In this document: positions 1 to 7,975 of the stretch, piece after piece
Position numbering within the stretch: position 1 is the first letter of the stretch
Layout: every line of letters begins with the position of its first letter
Origin: Verrucomicrobiota bacterium
GTDB lineage: Bacteria > Auribacterota > JABMQX01 > JAFGEW01
Assembly (NCBI GenBank): GCA_016931415.1
Contig: JAFGEW010000070.1
Location: 1-48,860 of the forward strand
DNA: 48,860 nt
Reading direction: 5' to 3'
Made by a program: the position numbers and the translations under genes
Notes under the pieces: generated by a model
Databases searched by the model: none
Told to the model about the DNA's origin: nothing
The model's input: the letters and a program-made list of their open reading frames with translations, nothing else

Positions 1-879
1 CGCTCGATCACGACCGAGATCCTCGAGGGCCGCGGCATCGGCGGCAAAGACTACGTCTACCTCGACATGCGGCACCTGGGCGCGCAGAAGATCATGGAGC
101 GGCTGCCCGACGTGCACAGCTTCATCCGCACCTACCTCGGCATCGACTGCATCGACAAGCCAGTGCCCATTCAGCCGACGGCCCACTACATGATGGGCGG
201 CATCCCGACCGACGTACACGGCCAGGTCAAGGGCGGTGATGCCAAGGACCAGGACGTGATCGGGCTGTTCGCCGCCGGCGAGTGTGCCTGTGTCAGCGTG
301 CACGGCGGCAACCGGCTCGGCACGAACTCGCTTCTCGAGGCGTGCCTGTTCGGCAAACGCACGGGCCAGCACCTGCTCGACTGGCTCCACGAGGCGAAGC
401 GTTCGCCGCTGCCGGCCGAGCCGTTGGCCCGCATCAAGGAGCGGATCGCGCGGTTCAAGGCGGCGCCGGGCGGCGAGACCCAGGGCGCCGTTCGTCGCGA
501 CCTCAAGCACCTGATGCGCGAGCACTGCGGCGTGTTCCGCACGAGGGAGCTGCTCATCGAGGGCCTCGAGCAGCTCAGGGCGCTCAAGGCACGGTTCGCC
601 AAGATCAAGCCGTCGACGAACAACGGCCAGCCCTACAACCTCGACCTCAAGGAAACGATCGAGCTCGAGAACACGATGACGTACGCCGAGGTGATGATGA
701 CCGGCGCGATCGCGCGCGAGGAGAGCCGCGGCGGCCACTCCCGCCGCGACTTCCCCAAGCGTGACGACGTCAAGTGGATGAAGCATACAATCGCGCACAA
801 GCAGCCCGACGGCACGATCAAGCTGACGTACTCGCCCGTGGCGCTCGGCGAGTTCGAGCCGATGGAGCGGAAGTACTAG
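1..879 (+). CDS. sdhA: Succinate dehydrogenase/fumarate reductase flavoprotein subunit, C-terminal part
   Basis: The reading frame is open from the first base of the window, so the N-terminal FAD-binding half lies outside and 292 residues are visible. The flavoprotein subunit oxidises succinate to fumarate at the cytoplasmic face of the membrane and passes electrons to the iron-sulfur subunit. Visible hallmarks are PTAHYMMGGIPT (nt 175-210), with the substrate-binding His, and SVHGGNRLGTNSLLEA (nt 295-342), with the catalytic-region Arg and FAD contacts. The C-terminal helical domain ends in the usual short tail. sdhB follows after 118 bp, which is occupied by a hairpin repeat. The cytochrome b subunit is not in the window and would be expected upstream. 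Fumarate reductase activity cannot be excluded from sequence alone. Confidence 0.95.
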   Translation, partial: RSITTEILEGRGIGGKDYVYLDMRHLGAQKIMERLPDVHSFIRTYLGIDCIDKPVPIQPTAHYMMGGIPTDVHGQVKGGDAKDQDVIGLFAAGECACVSVHGGNRLGTNSLLEACLFGKRTGQHLLDWLHEAKRSPLPAEPLARIKERIARFKAAPGGETQGAVRRDLKHLMREHCGVFRTRELLIEGLEQLRALKARFAKIKPSTNNGQPYNLDLKETIELENTMTYAEVMMTGAIAREESRGGHSRRDFPKRDDVKWMKHTIAHKQPDGTIKLTYSPVALGEFEPMERKY

Positions 880-888
880 AAGGATCAG

Positions 889-952
889 CCACGGAGGTCA
901 CGGAGACCACGGAGAAGGAGTCCGATCTCTGTGCGCTCCGTGATCTCCGTGG
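889..952. repeat. Imperfect inverted repeat, CACGGAG-type hairpin element
   Basis: The left arm at 889-914 is built from repeats of CACGGAG. The right arm at 927-952 is its near-complementary copy (CTCCGTG repeats). The two arms of about 26 bases can fold into a long hairpin around a 12-base loop. It fills most of the sdhA-sdhB gap. Related elements occur at 8664-8692 and 9499-9535. Confidence 0.8.
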
Positions 953-997
953 TGAGTCCGAGTCGATATCAACCAACCGCATACGGCGGGGGCGGCG

Positions 998-1702
998 ATG
1001 AAAGTCAGATTCAAGATCCAGCGGTTCGATCCGACAACGGACACAAAGCCTCGCTACCAGGCCTACGAGGTCGAGGCCGACGAGACCGACCGCGTACTCG
1101 ACTGCATGCACACGATCCTATGGGAGCAGGACGGTACGCTGGCGTTCCGGCGCTCGTGCAGCCACGGCGTGTGCGGCTCCGACGCGATGCGCATCAACCG
1201 CAAGAACCGGCTTGCCTGCCAGACGCTGGTGCAGGACCTCGACACGCGCCGGCCGATCGTCATCGAGCCGATCCCGTACCTGCCGATCGTCAAAGACCTT
1301 GTCGTCGACATGACCGACTTCTTCCGCAAGTACGAGGTCGTCAAGCCCTACCTGATCAGCAAGACCCCGCCGCCGCCCACCGAGCGCCTGCAGTCGCCCG
1401 AGGAGCGCGCGCTCATTGACGAGGCGGCCAAATGCATTCTCTGCGGCGCGTGCACGACGGGCTGCCCGTCAAACTGGAGCGATCCGAACTACCTCGGGCC
1501 CGCCGCGCTGCTCAAGGCCTACCGCTTCATCTTCGACAGCCGTGACGAGGGCGCCGCCGAGCGCCTCAGCGTGCTCGACGACCAGCACGGCCTGTGGCGC
1601 TGCCACTCCATCTTCAACTGCGTCGAGGTCTGCCCCAAGGAAATCAACGTCACCTGGCACATCTCCAAGCTCAAAATGAGGGCGGCGCTCAGGGAGACGT
1701 GA
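998..1702 (+). CDS. sdhB: Succinate dehydrogenase/fumarate reductase iron-sulfur subunit
   Basis: This 234-residue electron-transfer subunit links the flavoprotein to the quinone-reducing membrane subunit. The N-terminal ferredoxin domain carries SCSHGVCGSDAM with Cys54, Cys59 and Asp62, plus Cys74, for the 2Fe-2S cluster; an Asp as one of the ligand-site residues is seen in other SdhB proteins. The C-terminal domain carries CILCGACTTGCPS (Cys143, 146, 149, 153) and CHSIFNCVEVCP (Cys199, 205, 209) for the 4Fe-4S and 3Fe-4S clusters. Length is normal for the family. The start at 998 directly follows a purine-rich GGGGGCGGCG stretch and gives the expected N-terminus. It is very likely co-transcribed with sdhA. 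Confidence 0.96.
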   Translation: MKVRFKIQRFDPTTDTKPRYQAYEVEADETDRVLDCMHTILWEQDGTLAFRRSCSHGVCGSDAMRINRKNRLACQTLVQDLDTRRPIVIEPIPYLPIVKDLVVDMTDFFRKYEVVKPYLISKTPPPPTERLQSPEERALIDEAAKCILCGACTTGCPSNWSDPNYLGPAALLKAYRFIFDSRDEGAAERLSVLDDQHGLWRCHSIFNCVEVCPKEINVTWHISKLKMRAALRET

Positions 1703-1729
1703 GATCAGACACGGTTGCTGGGCTGGGTC

Positions 1730-2449
1730 ATGCATCTCTTCTACATCGACGATTCGAGGGATGAACGGTCCACTGTCTTCTCAGCCCTCTCAATCCCGTC
1801 TGAAGCGTGGCGGCAGGCGTTTGCACTGGTTAGGCAGTTCCGGCGCGATCTGAAAACGAGCCATGGCCTGTATGTGCACAAGGAGCTCCATGCGACAGAC
1901 TTCGTCGCCGGACGAGGACACGTGTCAGATCGGGTTGTGACCAAGTACGAGAGGTCTCGAATCTTCCGACAGGTATTGTCCCTTGTCCCTTCTCTCCCGG
2001 GGGCGGCCCTATTCAACGCGGTTGCCCCGAAAAGCAAGGAGACGTGGGCATTCGAGCGCTTGGTGAACAGGATCGACCGAACGCTCAGAACCTGGGGTAG
2101 CCAGGGAATCCTCTTCGTGGATCGCGGCAAAGAGGTCGTGTACACACGGCTCGTCAGGAAGATGGGCGTGTTCAACCCCATCCCGAGCGCGTACGGCACT
2201 TGGGACGGCGCGGCCGAGCGCTTCAGGAACATCCCGATCGAGCGGGTCATCGAGGACCCGGTTTTCAAGGACTCACAGCAGTCGTACTTCATCCAGCTCG
2301 TGGACTTCGCGGCGTTCAGTCTTCTTAGAAGGGAAAACCAGATCGCATCAAGGAATCGATACGACATCCAAACAGCATTTGAGCTGCTTGGTCCAATCCT
2401 TGTCCGCCAGGCGAGCAGGAGAGATTCGGAGGGGATCATTCGCATATGA
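1730..2449 (+). CDS. DUF3800 domain protein
   Basis: This protein of about 239 residues resembles the DUF3800 family. It begins with the typical hydrophobic strand followed by acidic residues (MHLFYIDDSRDE). It has an internal FVDRGKE strand and ends near the family's QSYFIQLVDFAAFSLLRR helix. The acidic residues on successive strands suggest a nuclease-like RNase H fold, as proposed for the family; function is unproven. The ATG at 1730 is preferred over an in-frame TTG at 1715 because it places the family's opening strand at the N-terminus. The gene has slightly different base composition from sdhB and is followed by a strong hairpin. DUF3800 genes are often found in mobile or defence-related settings, but nothing around this one shows that directly. 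Confidence 0.8.
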   Translation: MHLFYIDDSRDERSTVFSALSIPSEAWRQAFALVRQFRRDLKTSHGLYVHKELHATDFVAGRGHVSDRVVTKYERSRIFRQVLSLVPSLPGAALFNAVAPKSKETWAFERLVNRIDRTLRTWGSQGILFVDRGKEVVYTRLVRKMGVFNPIPSAYGTWDGAAERFRNIPIERVIEDPVFKDSQQSYFIQLVDFAAFSLLRRENQIASRNRYDIQTAFELLGPILVRQASRRDSEGIIRI

Positions 2450-2452
2450 AAA

Positions 2453-2475
2453 AACGCCCCCGTCTAGGGGGCGTT
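2453..2475 (+). terminator. Stem-loop after the DUF3800 gene
   Basis: A perfect 9-bp stem (AACGCCCCC at 2453-2461 and its complement at 2467-2475) with a 5-base loop begins 3 bases after the stop codon. It is preceded by a run of A. There is no T-tract, so it may terminate imperfectly or protect the transcript end. Confidence 0.6.
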
Positions 2476-2566
2476 AAGCAAGACCTACCCCCGCCACTGA
2501 AGACGGGATCGGACCTGCGTTAGTTAGGATCGCCTAGCTTAGGGTCTCTGTCAAGGGCGAAACGCG

Positions 2567-2888
2567 GTGTGGTCCGGTTGCACCCGTTGTCGTCGGGTGC
2601 TCCAGGGGGGAATAGCCTTCCTGGAGGTCAGGAGGACCGGCAAAGCGCTACTGACGCTCGACACGATCCTGCGGCCGCCCATCCCGAGTTGGGTGCTCCA
2701 TATCATGGAGCATGCCGAAATCGAACGGCTCGCGGCAGCGGCGCCGGGTGCGTGTCGGCACGACCCGGAGGCCACGTCTGTGGCCATGCAGCGGCGCGTC
2801 GAGCTCGATCACGCCCGGCGTCCCGCCGGAAAACCTCGATGCGCTCGTCGAGGGGCAGAAAGACTACCTCGAGCACGGGCGGGGGTAA
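2567..2888 (+). pseudogene. Possible decayed gene remnant in a 454-bp gap
   Basis: The stretch 2450-2903 holds no convincing intact gene. Two different plus frames look protein-like in part. One runs from about 2567 and includes HIMEHAEIERLAAAAPG near 2699. Another ends with TPGVPPENLDALVEGQKDYL and a TAA at 2886-2888. A single frameshift near 2815 would join them. I do not recognise a family, so this is only a suggestion of a frameshifted or degraded small gene. Confidence 0.25.
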
Positions 2889-2903
2889 GTGGCTGCGAGC
2901 GCG

Positions 2904-3974
2904 TCAGCCCACGGCATCCGTTGTCCGGGAGATCAGGGGTGTTTCCTGTTCTTCCTGTTCTTCCTGTTCTTCCTGCTCTTGCTGCTCCAGGGTTGAGAGA
3001 GCGACCGGCCGACGGCCGCGGAAGAGGCCCACGAGTTTGTACTCCACAACGTCGAGGACCATGATTTCGCCCGAGCACTCGACGAGCACGCACCGCCCGC
3101 CGGGCAGAACACTGGGGGAGCAGAATTCCAGCGGCCTCAGAAGGCCCGGCGTGCCCCGAACGGTGTACTCCGTTGGCTCATCCCCGGGCAGCTTGCCGTC
3201 GGGGCAGACTTCGATGGCCAGCTCAGTGAGAAAGAATTCAGCCAGTTTGATCTGCACTCTCGTTCCGTCGCGGATGTCCTCGCGCCGGCAGTCTTCCAGG
3301 CGCGCGTCAAGGCGTGTGAGCAATTCCTCGGGGAACGTGGTCGCCGCGTCGGCGCCGAAGACGCCGAGATCGCGCCCTTGCGTCGTGCCCAGGTGGAACA
3401 GGCCGTCCGGATGCTTGTAGACAAACGTCTCATCGATGGGAGGCAGCCACTCGGCGCGGTCCACGAGCGTTGCCCCGCGCAGGTGCGGCGCTTGGTCCGG
3501 CAGCCAGAACGCGCCGAGCAAGGCGTAGGTCACCAGGTTCATGATGACCGAAGTCTTCAATGCTCGTCCGAAACGGCTCGACCCGGAGCGGCGCCGGACC
3601 GACGCATCGAGAAGCGCGGCCTCGACCAGGAACGTCAGCACATAGAACGACAACCACAAGCCGAGTGCAAAGAGCAACCAACGGCGCGATGCTTCCGCCA
3701 TCGTGAGGTTGGAGAACGAACCCCCGATGACAGCGCGACTGAGGAAGTACGCAACGACGCCAACTCCGGTGGTGGCGGCATTGATCCAAAGCGCCGTCCA
3801 GAGCGCGCGCAGGCAGCGCCATCTGAGGAGCCAGGCGATGATCGTTCCCTCGATAAGGGCAATGATGGGAATGCTCAGGATCCAGAGGATCCCGTCGGCT
3901 AGAATCAGCGGCAACGCACCCACATTGGCGATCAGGGGACTGACGTTATCGACGATCCAGGTGGTCACGGGCAC
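2904..3974 (-). CDS. Multi-pass membrane protein, paralog of the next gene
   Basis: I do not recognise a named family for this 356-residue protein. It opens with hydrophobic segments at roughly residues 15-50 (LPLILADGILWILSIPII) and has further membrane segments around 60-85, 95-120 and 145-165. A soluble domain follows, ending in VECSGEIMVLDVVEYKLVGL. The neighbour at 4074-5336 shares the same order of membrane segments and the motifs GEIMVLD, LFRGR and PVALA/S, so the two arose by duplication. The extreme C-terminus is a Glu/Gln-rich tail encoded by a 9-bp tandem repeat (2943-2987). The start codon at 3974 sits just before the first hydrophobic segment. Confidence 0.8.
   Translation of the reverse strand: MPVTTWIVDNVSPLIANVGALPLILADGILWILSIPIIALIEGTIIAWLLRWRCLRALWTALWINAATTGVGVVAYFLSRAVIGGSFSNLTMAEASRRWLLFALGLWLSFYVLTFLVEAALLDASVRRRSGSSRFGRALKTSVIMNLVTYALLGAFWLPDQAPHLRGATLVDRAEWLPPIDETFVYKHPDGLFHLGTTQGRDLGVFGADAATTFPEELLTRLDARLEDCRREDIRDGTRVQIKLAEFFLTELAIEVCPDGKLPGDEPTEYTVRGTPGLLRPLEFCSPSVLPGGRCVLVECSGEIMVLDVVEYKLVGLFRGRRPVALSTLEQQEQEEQEEQEEQETPLISRTTDAVG
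2943..2987. repeat. 9-bp tandem repeat inside a coding tail
   Basis: Five consecutive 9-base units (TTCCTGTTC x3, TTCCTGCTC, TTGCTGCTC) encode an EQE-type tail of the minus-strand membrane protein. The first three units are identical, which is typical of slippage-prone sequence. Confidence 0.9.
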
Positions 3975-4073
3975 CTTCCCACCAGCCTCTCCAATCTGTA
4001 TACACCACTGGGGCGGCGTTGGCCAAGGCCGCCGTACGTCTTGCGACGAGCCGTCAACGAGGGCTTGCCTCGG

Positions 4074-5336
4074 TCAATCTGTGCCACCTATGGCGATCTG
4101 TGGTTGATCCTCCTTCTCCGGCTCGAAGGAAGCGAGGGCGACGGGGTTGCGGCCGCGAAAGAGGCTGACCAGCTTCCGCTCCTCGATGTCGAGAACCATG
4201 ATCTCGCCCGAGCACTCGAGCAGCACGTGTCGCCCACCAGGCAGGACGTTGGGCGAAACAAAGAGGAGCGGCAGCATCATGCCGCGCGAGCCCGTCAGCT
4301 TGAGCTCCCCATCGTGGTCGAGCTCGACACGGCTGGGCCATGCAGCACGCGCCGGCGGTTGTGTCGTATCCACGTTGAGGAAGAGCGTCAGCGTACTCTC
4401 GTGAAACCGGAACCAAGGCGGGGGCGAGAGAGCGAGCGTTCCGTCTCTGAAGTTGAACGCACGGTGCTCCTGCACGTGCCCGTTCTCATCGCGCCACGGC
4501 AGAGCCGACGCAGCGCCGGCCCGTACATTGGCGAGCAACCGCGGTTCGAGCAAGGACAGATCGTATCGTGCCAGCTCGGTCGTCGTCTTGACCGCCGGGG
4601 CGTCGGTATCCGCGTCAGGAGGCCTGTCGGCAGCCAGGGTGTACGTCAGCACGATGAGCCAGCGGCCGTCGTCGCTGATCTTGAACGCGGTGTTTTGCGA
4701 ATGGGGCTGCGGCAGCCAGATTTGCCCGAAGCGCTCCCCTGTGGTCGTCCCAAGCCAGAGCGAGCCGTCGGCCTCCTCGTAGACAAAGACCTCGCTGATC
4801 TCGGGCAACCACCGGCTCTTGTGGACAAGTGTGGCGCCGTGGATCGAGGCGGCCATGCCGATGAACCAGACGGGCGCAATCATGACGTAGGTTGCCGCGT
4901 TGAACAGGGCCGAGGCCTTGAGCGCCTTGCCCATGCAGTTGAGGGGCGAGGCACGCCGGGTGCGCGCGTACAGGAGCACCGCCTCGACGAGGAACGTGGC
5001 GAGGTAGTAGGCGAGCAGGAGCCCGAACGCGACGAGCGGCCAGAGGTGAAGGGCCGTCCAGATCGACAGGCCGCCGATGGCCGCCCGCGAGAAGAACTCG
5101 CCGAACTCGGCCGGGATGGCGCCCAGCAGGCCCGTGAGCACGTTGATCCACAGCGCGGTCCAGAACGCGCGCCCGAGCCGCCACTTGTAGAACCAGACGA
5201 TGATCGCGCCTTCGACCAGCGCGATGACGGGGAGCAGGATAAGCCATAGGAACCCGAAGGTCGTCACAATCGGGGGAACGGCCATATTGGCCAGGATCGG
5301 ACCTGCGGCTGGCAGCATGCCGTGTGTCGACAGCAT
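4074..5336 (-). CDS. Multi-pass membrane protein, paralog of the preceding gene
   Basis: This 420-residue protein of unknown function has an N-terminal membrane domain. Hydrophobic spans lie near residues 15-45 (FGFLWLILLPVIALVEGAII), 60-80, 90-120 and 150-175. A soluble C-terminal domain of about 230 residues follows. Motifs shared with the neighbour at 2904-3974 include SPNVLPGGRHVLLECSGEIM and LVSLFRGRNPVAL, and a shorter shared block near the end of the membrane domain (IHGATLVHKSRWLP). The middle of the soluble domain is longer here, accounting for most of the length difference. The 99 bp between the two genes shows no clear terminator, so they may be co-transcribed. A sensor or envelope role is possible but not shown. 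Confidence 0.8.
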   Translation of the reverse strand: MLSTHGMLPAAGPILANMAVPPIVTTFGFLWLILLPVIALVEGAIIVWFYKWRLGRAFWTALWINVLTGLLGAIPAEFGEFFSRAAIGGLSIWTALHLWPLVAFGLLLAYYLATFLVEAVLLYARTRRASPLNCMGKALKASALFNAATYVMIAPVWFIGMAASIHGATLVHKSRWLPEISEVFVYEEADGSLWLGTTTGERFGQIWLPQPHSQNTAFKISDDGRWLIVLTYTLAADRPPDADTDAPAVKTTTELARYDLSLLEPRLLANVRAGAASALPWRDENGHVQEHRAFNFRDGTLALSPPPWFRFHESTLTLFLNVDTTQPPARAAWPSRVELDHDGELKLTGSRGMMLPLLFVSPNVLPGGRHVLLECSGEIMVLDIEERKLVSLFRGRNPVALASFEPEKEDQPQIAIGGTD

Positions 5337-5540
5337 AGCGTTCCCTTCCTCGGGTCACCACAGTCACTATACGCATGGGCGAGGGCGTTGTTCAAGGCCG
5401 CCGGCCCGCGCGGCTTCTTCGCCCAGGCGTTTTCACAACTACGGCCGGTTCCCTGCCGGAACGGCCGTTTTCGGCCTTGCGCCGGGCGGCCGGTTGGGTG
5501 TACACAATGAGGCCCCGACAGCCCGGCGCGGACGACCCGT

Positions 5541-5616
5541 GGGGGTGTAGCTCAGTTGGTAGAGCACGACGTTCGCAACGTCGGGGCCAGGGGTTCGAAT
5601 CCCCTCACCTCCACCA
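5541..5616 (+). tRNA. tRNA-Ala (anticodon CGC)
   Basis: This 76-nt cloverleaf has acceptor stem GGGGGTG pairing with CACCTCC, D-arm GCTCAGTTGGTAGAGC, anticodon loop TTCGCAA in a CGACG/CGTCG stem, T-arm with GGTTCGAATCC, and an encoded CCA. The third acceptor pair is G-U, the classic alanine identity element, which agrees with the CGC anticodon reading GCG codons. Confidence 0.95.
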
Positions 5617-5622
5617 ACCTGT

Positions 5623-5719
5623 CTCACGCAAGGACGCCAAGGCGCAGAGGCCAGCGCTGAGGCGTCGTTCGAGTCTCCCCTGCCACAGGACCTCTGCGTG
5701 CTCTGCGCCTCTGCGTGAG
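5623..5719. repeat. Long inverted repeat downstream of the tRNA
   Basis: The left arm at 5623-5650 (CTCACGCAAGGACGCCAAGG and on) and the right arm at 5691-5719 are near-complementary, separated by 40 bases. The element begins 7 bases after the tRNA CCA. A related half-element lies at about 6978-7004. Confidence 0.8.
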
Positions 5720-5766
5720 GTAGTATGAGCATCTCGCGGAGTCGCACATATCGCAGAGAGGACGAC

Positions 5767-6906
5767 ATGACAAAGAAGACAGCCAAGGAACCGAGCCCCA
5801 AGAGAAAGACGAAGCCGAAGGCCTCAGAGGTGTTGTTTGCCCCGGTGGGGTACGAGTTGGCAGAGGCGGGCCAGACGCTGCCGGCGCGCTTCGAGCGGCT
5901 GCTGGACAGGCTCGATTTCGGCGCAGCGGTCAAAGACAAGCGCGTAGCGGTCAAGATGCACCTCGGCGGCGGTGTCGGCTACACGACCATCCATCCGCTG
6001 TTCGTGCGCATCCTCATCCGCAAGATTAAGGAGGCGGGCGGGCGGCCGTTCGTGACCGATCTCGGTTACGACGTGGCAAGCGCGGTGTCGCGCGGCTACA
6101 CGCAGGAGGTCATCGGCGCGCCGCTCGTGCCGGCGACTGGCCAGGGCGACAAGTACTTCTACGCAAAGAAGGTCAGTCTCAAGACGCTGAAGGAAATCCG
6201 GATCGCGGGCGAGATCCACGACGCCGATGTGCTCATCAACCTGTCGCACACCAAAGGTCACGGCGCGTGCGGCTACGGCGGGGCGTGCAAGAACATCGCC
6301 ATGGGCTGCGTCACGGGCCAGACGCGCGGCGCCATCCATGCGCTTGAGGGCGGCATGACGTGGAACGCCGAGATCTGCACACATTGCGAGGCGTGCATCC
6401 GCGCGTGCCGCTATAACGCGAACAGGTTCACAAAGGACGGCGAGTACCGCGTTTTCTACCACAACTGCGTCTATTGCATGCACTGCGTGGCGGCGTGCCC
6501 CGTTGAGGCGATCACGCTCGATCCGGGCGGGTTCAAGACGTTCCAGGAAGGCATGGCGCTCGCGACCGACGTGGTGCTCAAGACCTTCAATCCAGGCGCG
6601 GTGTTCCACATCAACGTGCTCTTGCAGGTAACGTATCTGTGCGATTGCTGGGGCTTTTCGACGCCCGCCCTTGTGCCCGACGTGGGCATCCTCGCCTCGC
6701 GCGACATGGTGGCCATCGAGAAGGCGTCCCTCGACCTGCTCGATGCCGACGACGTGCTGCCCAACTCGCTGCCCAAAGGCCGCGAGCTCGGAAAGAAAGG
6801 CCACCTGTTCGAGCGCATCCACCAGAAGGACCCGTTCGTCCAGCTCCGTGCCCTCGAGCGCCGCGGCCTCGGCACACAGCGCTACACGCTCGTCGAGGTG
6901 AAGTAG
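5767..6906 (+). CDS. DUF362 domain protein with two 4Fe-4S ferredoxin motifs
   Basis: This protein of about 379 residues has a DUF362 N-terminal domain (RVAVKMHLGGGVGYTTIHP, then DADVLINLSHTKGHGACGYG) followed by a dicluster ferredoxin insert with CTHCEACIRAC and CVYCMHCVAACP. The two CxxCxxCxxxC motifs would bind two 4Fe-4S clusters. DUF362 proteins are cytoplasmic and of largely unknown function; they are often seen with iron-sulfur or anaerobic metabolism genes. The ATG at 5767 is chosen because an AGAGAGGA ribosome-binding site precedes it by 4-5 bases; an in-frame ATG at 5725 is further upstream and overlaps no good site. A basic Lys-rich stretch occupies the first 25 residues. It sits alone between hairpin repeats. 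Confidence 0.9.
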   Translation: MTKKTAKEPSPKRKTKPKASEVLFAPVGYELAEAGQTLPARFERLLDRLDFGAAVKDKRVAVKMHLGGGVGYTTIHPLFVRILIRKIKEAGGRPFVTDLGYDVASAVSRGYTQEVIGAPLVPATGQGDKYFYAKKVSLKTLKEIRIAGEIHDADVLINLSHTKGHGACGYGGACKNIAMGCVTGQTRGAIHALEGGMTWNAEICTHCEACIRACRYNANRFTKDGEYRVFYHNCVYCMHCVAACPVEAITLDPGGFKTFQEGMALATDVVLKTFNPGAVFHINVLLQVTYLCDCWGFSTPALVPDVGILASRDMVAIEKASLDLLDADDVLPNSLPKGRELGKKGHLFERIHQKDPFVQLRALERRGLGTQRYTLVEVK

Positions 6907-6977
6907 GAGTCCGTCACCGATTCCCACCGATCTGACTGATCAGGACTGATCCGGACCCCGTGTCCCCCGTGCTTTGT

Positions 6978-7004
6978 CTCTCTGCACCTTGGCGGCTTTG
7001 TATG
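6978..7004. repeat. Half copy of the tRNA-side inverted repeat
   Basis: Read on the minus strand, this segment (CTCATACAAAGCCGCCAAGG and on) matches the left arm of the element at 5623 with a handful of substitutions. Only one arm is present. Immediately upstream (6917-6950) lies a different repetitive string with CCGAT/CTGATC units. Confidence 0.6.
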
Positions 7005-7009
7005 AGATC

Positions 7010-7975
7010 CTACTCACTCGGTGCGAGGACGGCTTTGAGCTCGTCAGCGGAACTGAGCGTGGTGACCATCGTGCGGTGGTCTTTGAGGCGGCGGAGCTTG
7101 CGGGCGTAGCGGGCGAGCCACTTGCGGAACTGGAGACAGGCGCAGCGCTCGCCGCGGGCCTCGACGGTGGCGAGGAAGTGGCGCCAGATGAGATCGGCGC
7201 GTTCCTGCTCACTTGGCGGTTCGGGCAGGCGGCCGGTGGTGAGCAGGGCGTGGGTGTCGCGGAAGATCCATGGATCGGCGAGCGCACCGCGGCCGATCGA
7301 GACGCCCGCGCAGCCGGTGGCCTCGAGCATGCGCACCGCGTCGTCCGGCGTGCGCACGTCGCCGTTGCCGTAGACGGGAACCCCAACGGTGGCTTCGACG
7401 ACGGCGCGGATGCCGTCGAGGTCGACCTCGCCCGTGTACTTCTGCGTCGCGTACCGGCCGTGGATGGTGATCGCGGCGACGCCGGCATCACGCAGTCTCG
7501 GCGCCAACTCGCGCGCCACGAATTCGTTAGGCGAGTAGCCCAGTCTCATCTTCACCGTGACGGGCACGGTGACGGCCTCGACGATGCGTTTGGCGACTGC
7601 GAGCGCGTCGTCGGGTTTCTTGAGGATCGCCGCGCCCGCGCCGTGGCGCATGACCTTCTTGACGGGGCAGCCCATGTTGATGTCGATCACGTCGGCGCCG
7701 TTCGCGGCGGCCCATTGCGCAGCGCGCGCCATGTACTCGGCCTCAACACCGTAGAGCTGGACCGCGAGCGGGCGGTCGCCGGCACCCGTAGCGGCGATCT
7801 CGTGCGAGCGCCCGGTGCCTTTCAGCAGGCCGCGCGCGCTGACGAGCTCCGTCGTGGCCAGACCCAGCCCACCGAGCTCGCGCACAATGCGTCGAAACGG
7901 CAGATCGGCGTATCCCGCCAGCGGCGCAAGGGCGAGGTTCGACTCGAGTTGAAGCGTCCCGATGCGAAGGCTCAT
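7010..7975 (-). CDS. dus: tRNA-dihydrouridine synthase (DusB-like)
   Basis: This 321-residue flavoenzyme of the Dus family reduces specific uridines in tRNA to dihydrouridine. The N-terminal FMN TIM-barrel has LAPLAGYADLPFRRI, then the family signature DINMGCPVKKVMRHGAGAA with the catalytic Cys, then VTVKMRLGY, ITIHGRYATQKYTG, VYGNGDVRTPDDA and GVSIGRGALADPWIF for FMN phosphate binding. The helical tRNA-binding domain follows with FRKWLARYARKLRRLK. The start ATG at 7975 overlaps the maf stop by 4 bp (ATGA), showing translational coupling. The sub-type (DusB) is inferred from overall motif pattern. Confidence 0.92.
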   Translation of the reverse strand: MSLRIGTLQLESNLALAPLAGYADLPFRRIVRELGGLGLATTELVSARGLLKGTGRSHEIAATGAGDRPLAVQLYGVEAEYMARAAQWAAANGADVIDINMGCPVKKVMRHGAGAAILKKPDDALAVAKRIVEAVTVPVTVKMRLGYSPNEFVARELAPRLRDAGVAAITIHGRYATQKYTGEVDLDGIRAVVEATVGVPVYGNGDVRTPDDAVRMLEATGCAGVSIGRGALADPWIFRDTHALLTTGRLPEPPSEQERADLIWRHFLATVEARGERCACLQFRKWLARYARKLRRLKDHRTMVTTLSSADELKAVLAPSE

